From: Flavobacteriaceae bacterium
GTDB lineage: Bacteria > Bacteroidota > Bacteroidia > Flavobacteriales > Flavobacteriaceae
Direction of reading: 5' to 3'
DNA: 42,412 nucleotides
Assembly (NCBI GenBank): GCA_027490305.1
Contig: JAIXYI010000083.1
Coordinates: 1-42,412, forward strand
Shown: one piece after another, positions 26,142 to 34,549 of the stretch
Numbering within the stretch: the stretch's first letter is position 1
Layout: every line of letters begins with the position of its first letter
Program-made: the position numbers and the translations under genes
Notes under the pieces: generated by a model
What the model saw: only the letters and a program-made list of their open reading frames with translations
The model's database searches: none
Told to the model about the DNA's origin: nothing

Positions 26142-27374
26142 TTAGGAAGCAATCTCAAGTCGCTTCAACAGGTTTTTGTCGAGCGTTTCTTTTGCGTACT
26201 TGACATCGATATCGAGCGTTTTCTCGTCGGTACCCGGGAGGTCGTACATCGCATCGGTGAGGATGGCTTCGCAGAGGGAACGGAGTCCACGTGCGCCGAG
26301 TTTGTATTCAAGTGCTTTGTCAACGATGAAGTCGAGTGCATCGGGTGTGATGGAAAACTGGATGCCGTCCATTGAAAACAATTTCTCGTATTGTTTCAGC
26401 AACGCGTTCTTCGGCTCGGTCAGGATGGCACGTAGTGCTTCGCGGTCAAGCGGATCCATGTGCGTAAGGACGGGCAGTCGTCCGATGATTTCAGGGATGA
26501 GTCCGAAATCACGTACGTCACGTGGCGTGATATACTGCAACAGGTTGTCTTTGTCGATATGGTCGTTGCTGCGCGACGTGGCGTATCCCACCGCCTGACG
26601 GTTCAGTCGTTTGGAGATGATGCGTTCGATGCCGTCGAAAGCGCCGCCTGCGATGAAGAGGATGTTTTGGGTATTCACCTCTACGAACTTCTGGTCGGGG
26701 TGCTTTCGGCCGCCTTTTGGCGGTACGTTTACGACGGTTCCTTCGAGCAGTTTCAGCATGGCCTGCTGCACGCCTTCGCCTGACACATCACGGGTAATGG
26801 ACGGATTGTCGCTTTTGCGGGCAATCTTGTCGATTTCGTCGATGAAAACGATACCCCGCTCGGCTTTGGCGACGTCATAGTCCGCCGCCTGGAGGAGGCG
26901 CGTGAGGATGCTTTCGACATCTTCCCCAACGTATCCGGCTTCGGTGAGCACCGTGGCATCGACAATCGCCAAAGGCACGTCGAGCATACGGGCGATGGTC
27001 TTGGCGACGAGCGTTTTCCCTGTGCCCGTTTGCCCGACCATTAGGATGTTGCTCTTTTCGATTTCGACATCGTCGGCAGACGGTGCCTGGGTCAATCGCT
27101 TGTAGTGGTTATATACCGCTACCGACAAGACCTTTTTCGTTTGTTCCTGCCCGATCACGTACTGATCGAGGAAACTGCGGATTTCCTTGGGCTTTCGCAG
27201 CACCAGGTCTCCGTTGGTTTTCGTCCCACCGCGGGACTTCAGTTCTTCAATGACAATGCCATGCGCCTGTTCGATGCAGGAGTCACAGATATGGGCATTG
27301 ATCCCCGCAATGAGCAGGTTGGTTTCCGGCTTTTTCCTTCCGCAGAACGAACATTCCAATACTTCTTTAGCCAT
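26142..27374 (-). CDS. clpX: ATP-dependent Clp protease ATP-binding subunit ClpX
   Basis: Unfoldase of 410 residues that feeds proteins to ClpP. The N-terminal zinc-binding domain has Cys8, Cys11, Cys30 and Cys33. The AAA+ domain has Walker A GQTGTGKT (114-121), pore loop GYVG (147-150), Walker [10 protein letters not shown] with D179-E180, and the sensor/Arg region [12 protein letters not shown]. The C-terminal LGARGLRS is also conserved. It lies 92 bases after clpP on the same strand, with a short direct repeat in the gap, and follows tig-clpP in the usual order. Only 32 bases separate it from the convergent surface-protein gene and no strong terminator is visible there. Confidence 0.97.
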   Translation of the reverse strand: MAKEVLECSFCGRKKPETNLLIAGINAHICDSCIEQAHGIVIEELKSRGGTKTNGDLVLRKPKEIRSFLDQYVIGQEQTKKVLSVAVYNHYKRLTQAPSADDVEIEKSNILMVGQTGTGKTLVAKTIARMLDVPLAIVDATVLTEAGYVGEDVESILTRLLQAADYDVAKAERGIVFIDEIDKIARKSDNPSITRDVSGEGVQQAMLKLLEGTVVNVPPKGGRKHPDQKFVEVNTQNILFIAGGAFDGIERIISKRLNRQAVGYATSRSNDHIDKDNLLQYITPRDVRDFGLIPEIIGRLPVLTHMDPLDREALRAILTEPKNALLKQYEKLFSMDGIQFSITPDALDFIVDKALEYKLGARGLRSLCEAILTDAMYDLPGTDEKTLDIDVKYAKETLDKNLLKRLEIAS

Positions 27375-27383
27375 TCTTTTACA

Positions 27384-27409
27384 GTTGAGGGTTCAGGGTT
27401 GAGGGTTCA
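27384..27409. repeat. Tandem 14-bp direct repeat between clpP and clpX
   Basis: GTTGAGGGTTCAGG is followed directly by GTTGAGGGTTCA, almost two full copies of a 14-base unit. It lies in the leader just before the clpX start codon. Such CCCTCAA/CCCTGAA spacers are common in flavobacterial gaps as far as I recall; function unknown. Confidence 0.75.
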
Positions 27410-27466
27410 TAGAGGAAACGAGATCTTACCAAAACGTCACTACAAACCGTTGACCAGAACCTGAAT

Positions 27467-28138
27467 TTATCGTCTCAGGACTTCGTCGATCATGCCGTAT
27501 TCTTTGGCTTCATCGGCTTTCATCCAGTAATCGCGCTCACTGTCGGCGTGTACTTTATCGTACGACTGGCCCGAGTGTTGGGCGATGATTTTGTATAGTT
27601 CTTCTTTCAGTTTCAGCATTTCGCGCAGGTTGATTTCCATATCGGTAGCCACGCCCTGTGCGCCTCCTGACGGCTGGTGGATCATGACGCGTGAATGCGG
27701 CAATGCCGAACGTTTGCCCGCTGCACCGGCACAAAGCAATACGGCACCCATAGAGGCCGCCATACCCGTACAGATGGTCGCAACATCCGGACGTACGTAC
27801 TGCATCGTATCGTAAATGCCGAGTCCTGCGTATACGCTTCCGCCTGGTGAATTGATGTAGATTTGTACGTCTTTTGACGCATCGACGCTCTCGAGAAAGA
27901 GCAACTGCGCCTGGATGATGTTGGCGATTTGGTCGTCGACACCGGTACCGAGGAAGATAATGCGGTCCATCATGAGGCGTGAGAACACATCCATAGCGGT
28001 CATGTTCATTTGACGCTCCTCGATGATATAAGGCGTCATATTGGTGGGCGTCATCGCCGCGGTAATTTTGTCAAAGTAAAGAGAGTTGACACCGTGGTGT
28101 TTTACGGCGTACTTCCTGAATTCTTTTCCGTAGTTCAT
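27467..28138 (-). CDS. clpP: ATP-dependent Clp protease proteolytic subunit ClpP
   Basis: Serine protease subunit of 223 residues that forms the barrel capped by ClpX. The triad is Ser129 in TGMAASMGA, His154 in [11 protein letters not shown], and Asp203 in ERDYWM. All are offset by 32 from the E. coli numbers, so the N-terminus is longer than in E. coli. The ATG at 28138 is chosen; an upstream in-frame start near 28291 would run through the tig terminator. The N-terminal [17 protein letters not shown] is the opening I expect in flavobacterial ClpP. It follows tig and precedes clpX. Confidence 0.97.
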   Translation of the reverse strand: MNYGKEFRKYAVKHHGVNSLYFDKITAAMTPTNMTPYIIEERQMNMTAMDVFSRLMMDRIIFLGTGVDDQIANIIQAQLLFLESVDASKDVQIYINSPGGSVYAGLGIYDTMQYVRPDVATICTGMAASMGAVLLCAGAAGKRSALPHSRVMIHQPSGGAQGVATDMEINLREMLKLKEELYKIIAQHSGQSYDKVHADSERDYWMKADEAKEYGMIDEVLRR

Positions 28139-28258
28139 GTGGGTAAGAGTTAAATGATCGGTAAAAGGTTGCTTCGATTCTGTCTTTTTTTTCACGAAGT
28201 CCCCGCAAGTCCTCAAAAAGCATTCCATCCGAAACGGACTGACAAGGCGACAGCCATT

Positions 28259-28289
28259 AAAAAAAAGAGCGCCCGGGAAGCGGACGCTC
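28259..28289 (-). terminator. Terminator of tig
   Basis: On the minus strand GAGCGTCCG and CGGGCGCTC form a 9-bp stem (one T-G pair) with a five-base loop, followed by eight T. It lies between tig and clpP, so clpP must either use read-through or its own promoter in 28139-28258, where only a weak candidate (TTG, about 21 bases, GCTTTTTG) was seen. Confidence 0.92.
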
Positions 28290-28308
28290 AAAGATAGCTA
28301 TTTTCCGA

Positions 28309-29637
28309 TTAGTGCTCACCGTAGGTAGCCGCTACGAACTGGTCGTATGTGACCTCCTTTACTTTGGCATCTACCTTCTCAATGTAGAGGTTGAGCATCT
28401 TTTCACCCATAACCTGATCAGACAGGCGACGTACTTCCTCCTGGTTGGAGAGTACACGTGCCACTATTCCGTCGACATCTTCGTCGGATGGATTCATTTG
28501 TCCGAACTGGGCCATCTGGCGACGGATAACCGCTGCGGTGTGCGACTTCAGGTCGTCGAATGTCAGTTGCAGGTTGTGTTGTGCCACGATACGGCCTTCG
28601 ATCAACTGGTAACGGAGTCCTTTTTCAGATCGTGAAAATTCTTCTTCTGCCTGGGCGGCCGTAAGCGGCTGTTCGCCTGCCTGCTGCAACCACTTCTTCA
28701 GGAAGTCGCCCGGAAGGTCGAAAGTCGTGTTAGCGACCAATGCTTCTGTCACATCGTTCAGGAACTTCTGGTTGGACTGTGATTCGAATTGGTTTTCGGC
28801 ATCGGCTTTGATACGCGCTTTGATATCGTCGACAGAAGAGGCATTTCCTTCTCCGAATAATTTGTCGAAGAACTCCTGATCCAGTTCAGCCGGCTCTGTA
28901 TGCGTGATCGACTCGATGGTGAAATCAACGTTAATGTCGAGTCCGTGCACATCGTCGTGGCCCACTTTCAGATACTCCATCAACTGGTGGTCATCCGGAA
29001 AAAGACCTTTGGTATTCAACGTCACTACGTCGCCTACTTTCTTTCCGATGAACGCTTTTGCTGTGTTCTTGTCTTTGAAGACGTCGAGGGTGAAACGCGC
29101 TTGGTTCTCAATTCCTTTTTCGGTGTTGGTGAACGTACCTGACAGGTCGTCATCAGCGCCTACTTCTTCCTTTTGGCTCATTTTACCGTATTGCTTACGG
29201 ATGCGTAGCACCTGCTCGTCGAGCATTTTATCATCGGCGGTGATTTTGTAACGAACGACACCTTTAGCGGCGCCGAGGTCTACGTTGAATTCAGGAGACA
29301 ATCCCAATTCAAAGTCGAACGAATAGGTTTCGTCTTCCCATGTGAAGTTCTCGTTGAATTTCGGAAGTGGATTGCCGAGGATGTCGAGTTTTTCTTCGGT
29401 CAGGTAGTTGTTCAGGTTCTCTTGGAGCAATTTGTTTACTTCCTCTGCCAGGACGGCCTTTCCGTATTGTTTTTTCACCAGGCTCATTGGGACGGCTCCT
29501 TTACGGAAGCCCGGAATACTGGCGTTTTTGACATAACTCTTCAACACTTTTTCAACCTGTGGCTCGTAATCTGCCTTCTCCAATTCAATGGTAACCACGG
29601 CGTTCAAAGCGTCGATATGGGTACGGGTGATATTCAT
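28309..29637 (-). CDS. tig: Trigger factor
   Basis: Ribosome-associated chaperone of 442 residues that shields nascent chains. The N-terminal ribosome-binding domain holds the GFRKGAVP motif near residue 44-51, following the NITRTHID...VVTIELEKADYEPQVEK opening. A central region (about 150-240) corresponds to the PPIase/FKBP domain but is diverged; EGIENQARFTLDVF and GHDDVHGLDINVDFTIESI fit it. The C-terminal arm domain is helical. The ATG at 29637 is chosen over one at 29673, which would lie upstream of the likely transcription start. It heads the tig-clpP-clpX gene order and has its own terminator. Confidence 0.94.
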   Translation of the reverse strand: MNITRTHIDALNAVVTIELEKADYEPQVEKVLKSYVKNASIPGFRKGAVPMSLVKKQYGKAVLAEEVNKLLQENLNNYLTEEKLDILGNPLPKFNENFTWEDETYSFDFELGLSPEFNVDLGAAKGVVRYKITADDKMLDEQVLRIRKQYGKMSQKEEVGADDDLSGTFTNTEKGIENQARFTLDVFKDKNTAKAFIGKKVGDVVTLNTKGLFPDDHQLMEYLKVGHDDVHGLDINVDFTIESITHTEPAELDQEFFDKLFGEGNASSVDDIKARIKADAENQFESQSNQKFLNDVTEALVANTTFDLPGDFLKKWLQQAGEQPLTAAQAEEEFSRSEKGLRYQLIEGRIVAQHNLQLTFDDLKSHTAAVIRRQMAQFGQMNPSDEDVDGIVARVLSNQEEVRRLSDQVMGEKMLNLYIEKVDAKVKEVTYDQFVAATYGEH

Positions 29638-29670
29638 CTGTCTGTAATTTAGCGTCTTAATTTCGGAGCG

Positions 29671-29678
29671 CAAAACTA
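29671..29678 (-). promoter_or_regulatory. -7 promoter element for tig
   Basis: TAGTTTTG on the minus strand is a perfect TAnnTTTG match 33 bases before the ATG at 29637. Confidence 0.6.
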
Positions 29679-29739
29679 CAACATTTTTTCGAGCGTCGCA
29701 CCATTCGACTACATATTACGCAGGCGCGCGGTTTGCTCG

Positions 29740-30090
29740 CTACTTATCATTCTTCTTGATTAGTTTTTCGATCAGGTATTGAAAAACCGACAGCATCAGG
29801 CTAAACAACAGGGCCGACGTCCAGCCGTTTACATGGAAGGCGGGACCGACGATTTCGGCTGTCAACATTACCATCGCAGCGTTGATGACCAACAGGAAGA
29901 GTCCGAGTGTCACCACCGTTACGGGCAACGTCAGTATGACCAGAATCGGCTTTACAATCGAGTTAAGTAAGGCCAATACCAATGCGACGATGATGGCTGT
30001 TTTGGAATCGCGGACGTCGATCAGGTGGAAGAAATGACCGATTACCATGATGAAGACAGCGGTGAGGAGGAGTTTGAGCAGGAAACGCAT
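29740..30090 (-). CDS. Phage-holin-superfamily-IV-like membrane protein
   Basis: A 116-residue integral membrane protein with about four hydrophobic helices (roughly 4-22, 30-48, 52-80 and 88-108) separated by short loops, and a basic tail KLIKKNDK. The pattern LLNSIVKPILVILTLPVTVVTLGLF is the hallmark of the DUF360/'mycobacterial 4 TMS phage holin' family. Despite the name, these proteins are found on many chromosomes without phages, and their role is unknown. No phage gene is near. A near-consensus AAGTTTTG lies just before the start. Confidence 0.85.
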   Translation of the reverse strand: MRFLLKLLLTAVFIMVIGHFFHLIDVRDSKTAIIVALVLALLNSIVKPILVILTLPVTVVTLGLFLLVINAAMVMLTAEIVGPAFHVNGWTSALLFSLMLSVFQYLIEKLIKKNDK

Positions 30091-30169
30091 AGATACAAAA
30101 CTTGATTTCGATGCTAATGTAACGATTTTGAAATAACCGCTGCCGGCGAATTTTCGAGTGGGCGTGCGG

Positions 30170-30208
30170 TTTAGACCTCAAAGGTTTTGAAAACCTTTGA
30201 GGTCTAAA
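30170..30208. repeat. 19-bp perfect palindrome (intergenic repeat)
   Basis: Arms 30170-30188 and 30190-30208 are perfect inverse complements around a single central G. The left arm starts TTTAGACCTCAAAGG. The hairpin has no T run on the minus strand. The AGACCTC...GAGGTCT type is, from memory, a common dispersed repeat in Flavobacterium. A second small palindrome, CCTCCGGAGG between two GGTAGCG copies, follows at about 30208-30230. The rest of 30091-30264 holds no gene. Confidence 0.9.
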
Positions 30209-30264
30209 GGTAGCGCCTCCGGAGGTAGCGGGGGTACGGGAAAACCGTAAAAAAAGTTAAATGT

Positions 30265-31032
30265 TTAGGCGAGAAAACGGATGCATGCTTCGTAGAAGTC
30301 CGACGGGTTCTCCGCATGCAGCCAGTGTCCGGCGTTGGCGATGGTGACGATTTGGGAATCCGGAAAATGATGCCCTATTTCCGCTACGTCCTGTTCGGAG
30401 ATATAGCGGGAATTGGCCCCTTTCAGGAACAGTGTCGGTCCGTTGAACGTAGCATCGGCGGGAAGTGCCTGTCCGATATTGTCGATTTTCTCGCTGAACA
30501 CGGGCAGGTTGAACCGCCAGTCAAGTTGTCCGGGCTCGACCCAATACAGGCTTTTCATGATGAACTGCCGGGTGCCGAAATCGGGAATGTGCGGCTCGAT
30601 CATGGCCTCGGCCTGGGCGCGATCGGGTTTTTGGGAAAAATCGACGGCGTTGAGTCCGGCCATGATATCCTGATGATGGGGTTGGTAATACCGAGGGGCA
30701 ATGTCGGCCACCACGAGCTTGCCGATGCGCTCGGGATGTGTAGTTGCCAAAAACATCGCCAACTTCCCTCCCATTGAGTGACCGATGATGTCGAACCGGG
30801 CCAGGGAGTGGGCGTGGGCATAGGCCAACACATCCTGCACCATGACATCGAAGGTGAATGCATCGGAATGAAAGCTGCGGCCGTGGTTGCGCAAATCGAG
30901 GGCATGCACCTGAAAGCCATCGGCAGCGAAGCGTTGGGCGAGTGATTTCCAGTTGTCGGACATGCCGAGGTAGCCGTGCAGGATGAGGAGCGGGCGGCCG
31001 GTGCCTTCTATTTTCGAATGGAGGAGGTTCAT
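30265..31032 (-). CDS. Alpha/beta-fold hydrolase (YbfF-like esterase)
   Basis: A cytosolic hydrolase of 255 residues. The nucleophile elbow is GHSMGGK (Ser near residue 94), the oxyanion region is LHGYLGMSDNW near 18-28, and the catalytic His is in NAGHWLHAENP near residue 239. DLRNHGRS and VADIAPRYYQPHH are typical of the YbfF/abhydrolase-domain-11 group. It likely acts on acyl-CoA or other small thioesters or esters, but the substrate is not known. It stands alone, with the palindrome on its 3' side and structured element B on its 5' side. Confidence 0.9.
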   Translation of the reverse strand: MNLLHSKIEGTGRPLLILHGYLGMSDNWKSLAQRFAADGFQVHALDLRNHGRSFHSDAFTFDVMVQDVLAYAHAHSLARFDIIGHSMGGKLAMFLATTHPERIGKLVVADIAPRYYQPHHQDIMAGLNAVDFSQKPDRAQAEAMIEPHIPDFGTRQFIMKSLYWVEPGQLDWRFNLPVFSEKIDNIGQALPADATFNGPTLFLKGANSRYISEQDVAEIGHHFPDSQIVTIANAGHWLHAENPSDFYEACIRFLA

Positions 31033-31079
31033 AGAGTGTGATTGTTTAGTGTAAGAGTAGCTATGCCTAATGTGAACCG

Positions 31080-31218
31080 CTGCGTTAGTGATAGGAGCGG
31101 CTCCCGATAGCTATCAGGATTTGCGACCCGCCTCGGGGAGCAAAGCTTTAGCGGAGAGCCCGACCCGAGGCAGCAGGAAGGTACCGGTTAGAGAGGTCTT
31201 CTGCCGAGGGGAACGCCC
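31080..31218. repeat. Structured intergenic element, copy B
   Basis: A 139-base element with the same three boxes as copy A: box 1 at 31080-31099 (17 of 20 bases identical), box 2 at 31151-31167 (17 of 17), box 3 at 31208-31218 (10 of 11). GCGTT (31082-31086) pairs with AACGC (31212-31216); in copy A the outer pair is G-C instead of T-A, a compensated change. Variable parts include a GCTCCCGA/TCGGGGAGC hairpin holding the palindrome GATAGCTATC. A second hairpin, GGCAG/CTGCC, continues the CCC/GGG helix. Its last base is part of the pdxJ stop codon. Confidence 0.78.
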
Positions 31219-31934
31219 TACCCTTTCAAACGTTGCAGGTACATATTAACGGTGTTGTCGAGGCCGAAATAGAGCGCTTCCGAAATCAGCGCGTGGCCGA
31301 TTGACACTTCGAGCAGGTCAGGGATGTGCTGTTTGAAATATTGCAGGTTGTCGAGGCTCAGGTCGTGACCCGCATTGAGTCCGAGCCCGACACGTTGCGC
31401 CGCATGGGCCGCTTCGACATACGGGCGGATGCCATCGCGGTCGCCGAGGCCAAACTGGTGGGCATAGGATTCCGTATATAATTCTACACGATCGGTGCCG
31501 GTTTCCGCCGCTCCTTCCACCTGATCAGGGTCGGGATCGACGAAAATCGAGACACGGATGCCATTCCGTTTGAATTCCGCGACCATTTCGCTGAGAAAGG
31601 CGCGGTGTTTGCGGGTGTCCCAACCGGCGTTCGAGGTGATGGCCCCGGGCGGATCGGGCACAAGCGTGACCTGGTCGGGGCGCACTTCGAGTACGAGCTC
31701 GATGAACTTTTTATCGGGATTGCCTTCGATATTGAACTCGGTAGAGACAACCTTTTTAAGGTCGCGCGCATCCTGATAACGAATGTGTCGCTCATCTGGC
31801 CGCGGATGGACGGTGATGCCCTGGGCACCGAACCGCTCGATATCGGCGGCGACCTTCAGAAGGTCGGGCACATTGCCTCCGCGGGCGTTCCGCAGGGTGG
31901 CGATTTTGTTGATATTGACACTAAGTTTTGTCAT
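31218..31934 (-). CDS. pdxJ: Pyridoxine 5'-phosphate synthase
   Basis: TIM-barrel enzyme of 238 residues that condenses 3-amino-2-oxopropyl phosphate with 1-deoxyxylulose 5-phosphate to form pyridoxine 5'-phosphate. The N-terminal [18 protein letters not shown] and the [10 protein letters not shown] motif (43-52; His43, Arg45, His50) are the family active site. [15 protein letters not shown] near 190-205 and [13 protein letters not shown] complete it. It has a perfect -7 element and is divergent from the CBS-domain gene. Its stop codon overlaps the edge of structured element B. Confidence 0.97.
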   Translation of the reverse strand: MTKLSVNINKIATLRNARGGNVPDLLKVAADIERFGAQGITVHPRPDERHIRYQDARDLKKVVSTEFNIEGNPDKKFIELVLEVRPDQVTLVPDPPGAITSNAGWDTRKHRAFLSEMVAEFKRNGIRVSIFVDPDPDQVEGAAETGTDRVELYTESYAHQFGLGDRDGIRPYVEAAHAAQRVGLGLNAGHDLSLDNLQYFKQHIPDLLEVSIGHALISEALYFGLDNTVNMYLQRLKG

Positions 31935-31962
31935 AATGGCGTTTAATTGCGTGACAGCGGCA

Positions 31963-31970
31963 CAAATTTA
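31963..31970 (-). promoter_or_regulatory. -7 promoter element for pdxJ
   Basis: TAAATTTG on the minus strand is a perfect TAnnTTTG match 29 bases before the ATG. A TTG lies 25 bases upstream of it, slightly beyond the usual distance. Confidence 0.6.
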
Positions 31971-32004
31971 CGAAGGAAACGACGGCCCGTTGCGCCAAAA
32001 TTGG

Positions 32005-32012
32005 TTATTTTG
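32005..32012 (+). promoter_or_regulatory. -7 promoter element for the CBS-domain gene
   Basis: TTATTTTG matches TAnnTTTG at 7 of 8 positions. It ends three bases before an ATG at 32015, which would lie upstream of or at the transcription start, so the ATG at 32033 is the better start. Confidence 0.4.
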
Positions 32013-32032
32013 CAATGCATAAAGTACGAACC

Positions 32033-32692
32033 ATGAGTGAAATTACGGATTTCATCAACCGCGATTTCCGCCCGATCGACAGCCGTGAGACGGTGGGCAG
32101 CATGCAGGATTTTTTTGCTGAAGTCGAATTTTCCCACTTCCCGGTAACGGAAGAAGGCGTGTATATCGGCAGTTTGGCCAGTGAAGACGTCGAAACCTTT
32201 GACTTGTCGAAGACGGCGGGCGACTACCGTTTCGCGTTAGAGGGTTTCTTCGCCCGGACGAACATGACGTGGTTTGACGTGATGGAAGTATTTGCACGCA
32301 ACGAAACCAATGTCACGCCAGTGCTCGACGACAAAAACCAATATGTCGGCTATTATGAACTGGCGGAAGTCATTCGCTTTTTCAACGAAACGCCGTTTTT
32401 GAAAGAACCAGGGGGGATCATCATCGTGGAAAAACCGCTAGTCGACTTCTCGATGGCGCAGGTAGTGCAGATTGTTGAGGGCAATAACGGAAGGCTGTTG
32501 GGATGTTTTGTTTCGAAAGCGACACTTGATACGGTGCAGGCGACAGTCAAAACAGGCGCCGGAAGCATCAACGAAATCATCCAGACGTTCCGCCGCTACG
32601 ATTATGAGGTGATCTCACACCATGACGAAGACAATTACTTAAACAATTTGCGGGAACGGTCGGATTATTTGGATCGGTACCTGAATATTTGA
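32033..32692 (+). CDS. CBS-domain protein
   Basis: A 219-residue cytosolic protein with two CBS motifs in tandem over about residues 1-125: FRPIDSRETVGSMQDFFAEVEFSHFPVTEEGVYIG and TWFDVMEVFARNETNVTPVLDD paired with YVGYYEL. Such pairs bind adenine nucleotides such as AMP or ATP. The C-terminal part (about 130-219) resembles an ACT-like or regulatory beta-alpha domain (GGIIIVEKPLVDFSMAQVVQIVE) but I cannot name it. No catalytic domain is seen, so a sensor or regulator role is likely. It lies directly upstream of nadK on the same strand, separated by an AT-rich repeat spacer. Confidence 0.85.
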   Translation: MSEITDFINRDFRPIDSRETVGSMQDFFAEVEFSHFPVTEEGVYIGSLASEDVETFDLSKTAGDYRFALEGFFARTNMTWFDVMEVFARNETNVTPVLDDKNQYVGYYELAEVIRFFNETPFLKEPGGIIIVEKPLVDFSMAQVVQIVEGNNGRLLGCFVSKATLDTVQATVKTGAGSINEIIQTFRRYDYEVISHHDEDNYLNNLRERSDYLDRYLNI

Positions 32693-32694
32693 AT

Positions 32695-32801
32695 TGGATA
32701 ATGGGGCAATTAGAAAATTAGATAATGGGAATAAAATGCCGTTAGTTGAACACCCGTCACTATTTTCTAATTGTCTCATTTTCTAATTATCTAATTAGCC
32801 C
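32695..32801. repeat. AT-rich inverted-repeat spacer before nadK
   Basis: Two arms built from the unit TCTAATT or its complement face each other: about 32703-32728 (CAATTAGAAAATTAGATAAT) and 32762-32803 (ATTTTCTAATTG, then two further TCTAATT units). The right arm runs into the nadK start codon. Composition is far more AT-rich than the genes around it. It looks like a dispersed spacer repeat; I recall similar ones in other Flavobacterium genomes. Confidence 0.75.
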
Positions 32802-33686
32802 ATGAAAGTCGCCATCTACGGTCAATACTACCAAAACTCTACCGAACCGATTATTCGGGACATCTTTCTGTTTTTCAACAGCAACGGAGTGGAAATGGTG
32901 ATAGAGGCGCATTTCCTGCAATTGCTTTACAAAAAGGAACTTGTTCGGAAACCGTATCGGACCTTTACGTCGCATGCCGAATTGGACGAATCGTTTGATT
33001 TGCTGATCAGCATCGGCGGAGACGGAACTATCCTGAGGGCGGCGGCTTTAGTGCGGGATTCACGCATTGCAATCCTCGGGGTAAATGCGGGTCGCCTGGG
33101 ATTCCTGGCGTCGGTGCAAAAAGACAACATTGCGGAATTCCTACAGTATGTAGTCGACCGGAACTATACCATTTCAGAGCGGTCTGTGCTTGAAGTGCAC
33201 TCCGAGCCTCACAATAATGGCCTTTCCGACATCAATTTCGCCCTAAACGAGGTGTCGGTAAGCCGGAAAGACACGACTTCGATGATTACGATCGAAACGT
33301 GGTTGAATGGAGAGTTCCTGAACGCGTATTGGGCGGACGGACTCATCCTAGCCACACCAACGGGTTCTACGGGTTACTCGCTGAGTTGCGGCGGGCCGAT
33401 CCTGACGCCGGAAACGCAAAGTCTGGTGATTACGCCGATTGCGCCGCATAATCTCAATGCGCGGCCTTTGGTGATTCCCGACAACGTAGAGGTGCGGTTT
33501 CGGGTGAGCGGTCGTGAGGAACAGTACCTGGTATCACTCGACTCGCGCATTACGACTGTTACGAATGAGTCGGTGTTGACCGTACGCAAAGCCGGATTCA
33601 CGATTCGTATGGCCGAAATACCGGGTGAGACCTTCTTGAAAACCCTGCGAAAAAAACTGTTGTGGGGGGAAGACCGTCGGAATTGA
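32802..33686 (+). CDS. nadK: NAD kinase
   Basis: Cytosolic enzyme of 294 residues that phosphorylates NAD to NADP. The GGDGT motif at 72-76 contains the catalytic Asp74. The NE motif is in FALNEVSVSRKD near residue 150, and the NAD-binding glycine-rich segment is WADGLILATPTGSTGYSLSCGGP. The C-terminal LDSRITTVTNESVLTVRKAGF also agrees. Length is normal. It follows the CBS-domain gene and may share its mRNA, though a 109-base repeat-bearing gap separates them. The gap after it (33687-33863) holds only a promoter for the next operon. Confidence 0.97.
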   Translation: MKVAIYGQYYQNSTEPIIRDIFLFFNSNGVEMVIEAHFLQLLYKKELVRKPYRTFTSHAELDESFDLLISIGGDGTILRAAALVRDSRIAILGVNAGRLGFLASVQKDNIAEFLQYVVDRNYTISERSVLEVHSEPHNNGLSDINFALNEVSVSRKDTTSMITIETWLNGEFLNAYWADGLILATPTGSTGYSLSCGGPILTPETQSLVITPIAPHNLNARPLVIPDNVEVRFRVSGREEQYLVSLDSRITTVTNESVLTVRKAGFTIRMAEIPGETFLKTLRKKLLWGEDRRN

Positions 33687-33837
33687 CGCGGTACAGACAC
33701 CTATTATAATATAGACCCTAAATACGATTCCCCATTATATCGCGTTTTAGGAAGTGTTGTCAGGGGCGCCTGCCTTCGGTTCGCCACTTAATTAAGGCGT
33801 TTTAACGAAGGGGGCACTTACTACACATCTTAATTGT

Positions 33838-33845
33838 TATATTTG
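33838..33845 (+). promoter_or_regulatory. -7 promoter element for the envelope operon
   Basis: TATATTTG, a perfect TAnnTTTG match ending 18 bases before the ATG at 33864. It probably starts transcription of DUF6089-uppS-bamA-ompH-ompH. No TTG box is seen at the usual distance. Confidence 0.6.
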
Positions 33846-33863
33846 CACGCTATTTTGAATCCT

Positions 33864-34547
33864 ATGGGAAGGATCCTCAGGGCCTTTATTTTGTTGTTGG
33901 TTACTTCCGGACTTCATGCGCAGATTTATGAAGTGGGGCTTTTCGTGGGCGGTTCGAACGTCATCAGCGATGTGGGCGCCACGAATTACATCAAGCCCAA
34001 TGATCTCGCATTCGGAGGCATCTTCAAATGGAACAAAAGTCCGAGACATTCCTGGAGGGCATCGTTCATCCATGCCGAAATCAGTGCCGACGACGCCGAT
34101 TCGGATGCACCCAACCGGAACCAGCGCGGCTATAAGTTCTCGAACACCGTCGACGAATTCTCGGCAGGACTTGAGTTCGATTTCTTTGAGTTCGACACCC
34201 ATGCCCTGCGTCAGCAGTTTACGCCGTATGTGTATAGCGGACTCAGCTATTTCCGTTACAGCAGTCTCTACGTAGAGAATGGCCGTACGGAAAGCGATGG
34301 GAAACGGAATGTGATGGCACTGCCGATGATCGTAGGCGTTAAATCGAACATCACGCACCACCTCGTGCTTGGCTTTGAAGTGGGTGCGCGGTTCACGTTC
34401 GTTGACGACCTGGACGGCAGTAACCCGGAGAACGAGGACTACGCAGGACTCAAATTTGGCAATTATAAGAATAAAGATTGGTATGTATTCACCGGTTTTA
34501 CGCTGACCTACACGTTCGGCAACAACCCGTGTTTCTGCCCCCAGTAA
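33864..34547 (+). CDS. DUF6089-type outer membrane beta-barrel protein
   Basis: An exported 227-residue protein predicted to form a small outer-membrane barrel. The signal peptide (about 1-20) ends LHAQ. The mature part begins IYEVGLFVGGSNVISDVG, with an ATNYIKP motif, and continues with alternating strands such as FSAGLEFDFFEF, FTPYVYSGLSYFRY and LVLGFEVGARFTF. A Cys residue appears close to the end (NPCFCPQ). The ATG at 33864 follows the -7 element and starts the signal peptide. Two bases separate it from uppS. In related genomes this DUF6089 gene stands at the same place, which suggests an envelope assembly role; no function is proven. Confidence 0.85.
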   Translation: MGRILRAFILLLVTSGLHAQIYEVGLFVGGSNVISDVGATNYIKPNDLAFGGIFKWNKSPRHSWRASFIHAEISADDADSDAPNRNQRGYKFSNTVDEFSAGLEFDFFEFDTHALRQQFTPYVYSGLSYFRYSSLYVENGRTESDGKRNVMALPMIVGVKSNITHHLVLGFEVGARFTFVDDLDGSNPENEDYAGLKFGNYKNKDWYVFTGFTLTYTFGNNPCFCPQ

Positions 34548-34549
34548 GC

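Noticed and set aside
29740..30090. 'Phage holin' label suggesting a prophage
   Set aside because: The family is widespread on chromosomes and no capsid, tail, integrase or lysis gene is present nearby.
33687..33837. GC-rich patch after nadK (GGGGCGCCTG...) as a further copy of the structured element
   Set aside because: None of the three conserved boxes is present and no closing helix can be drawn.
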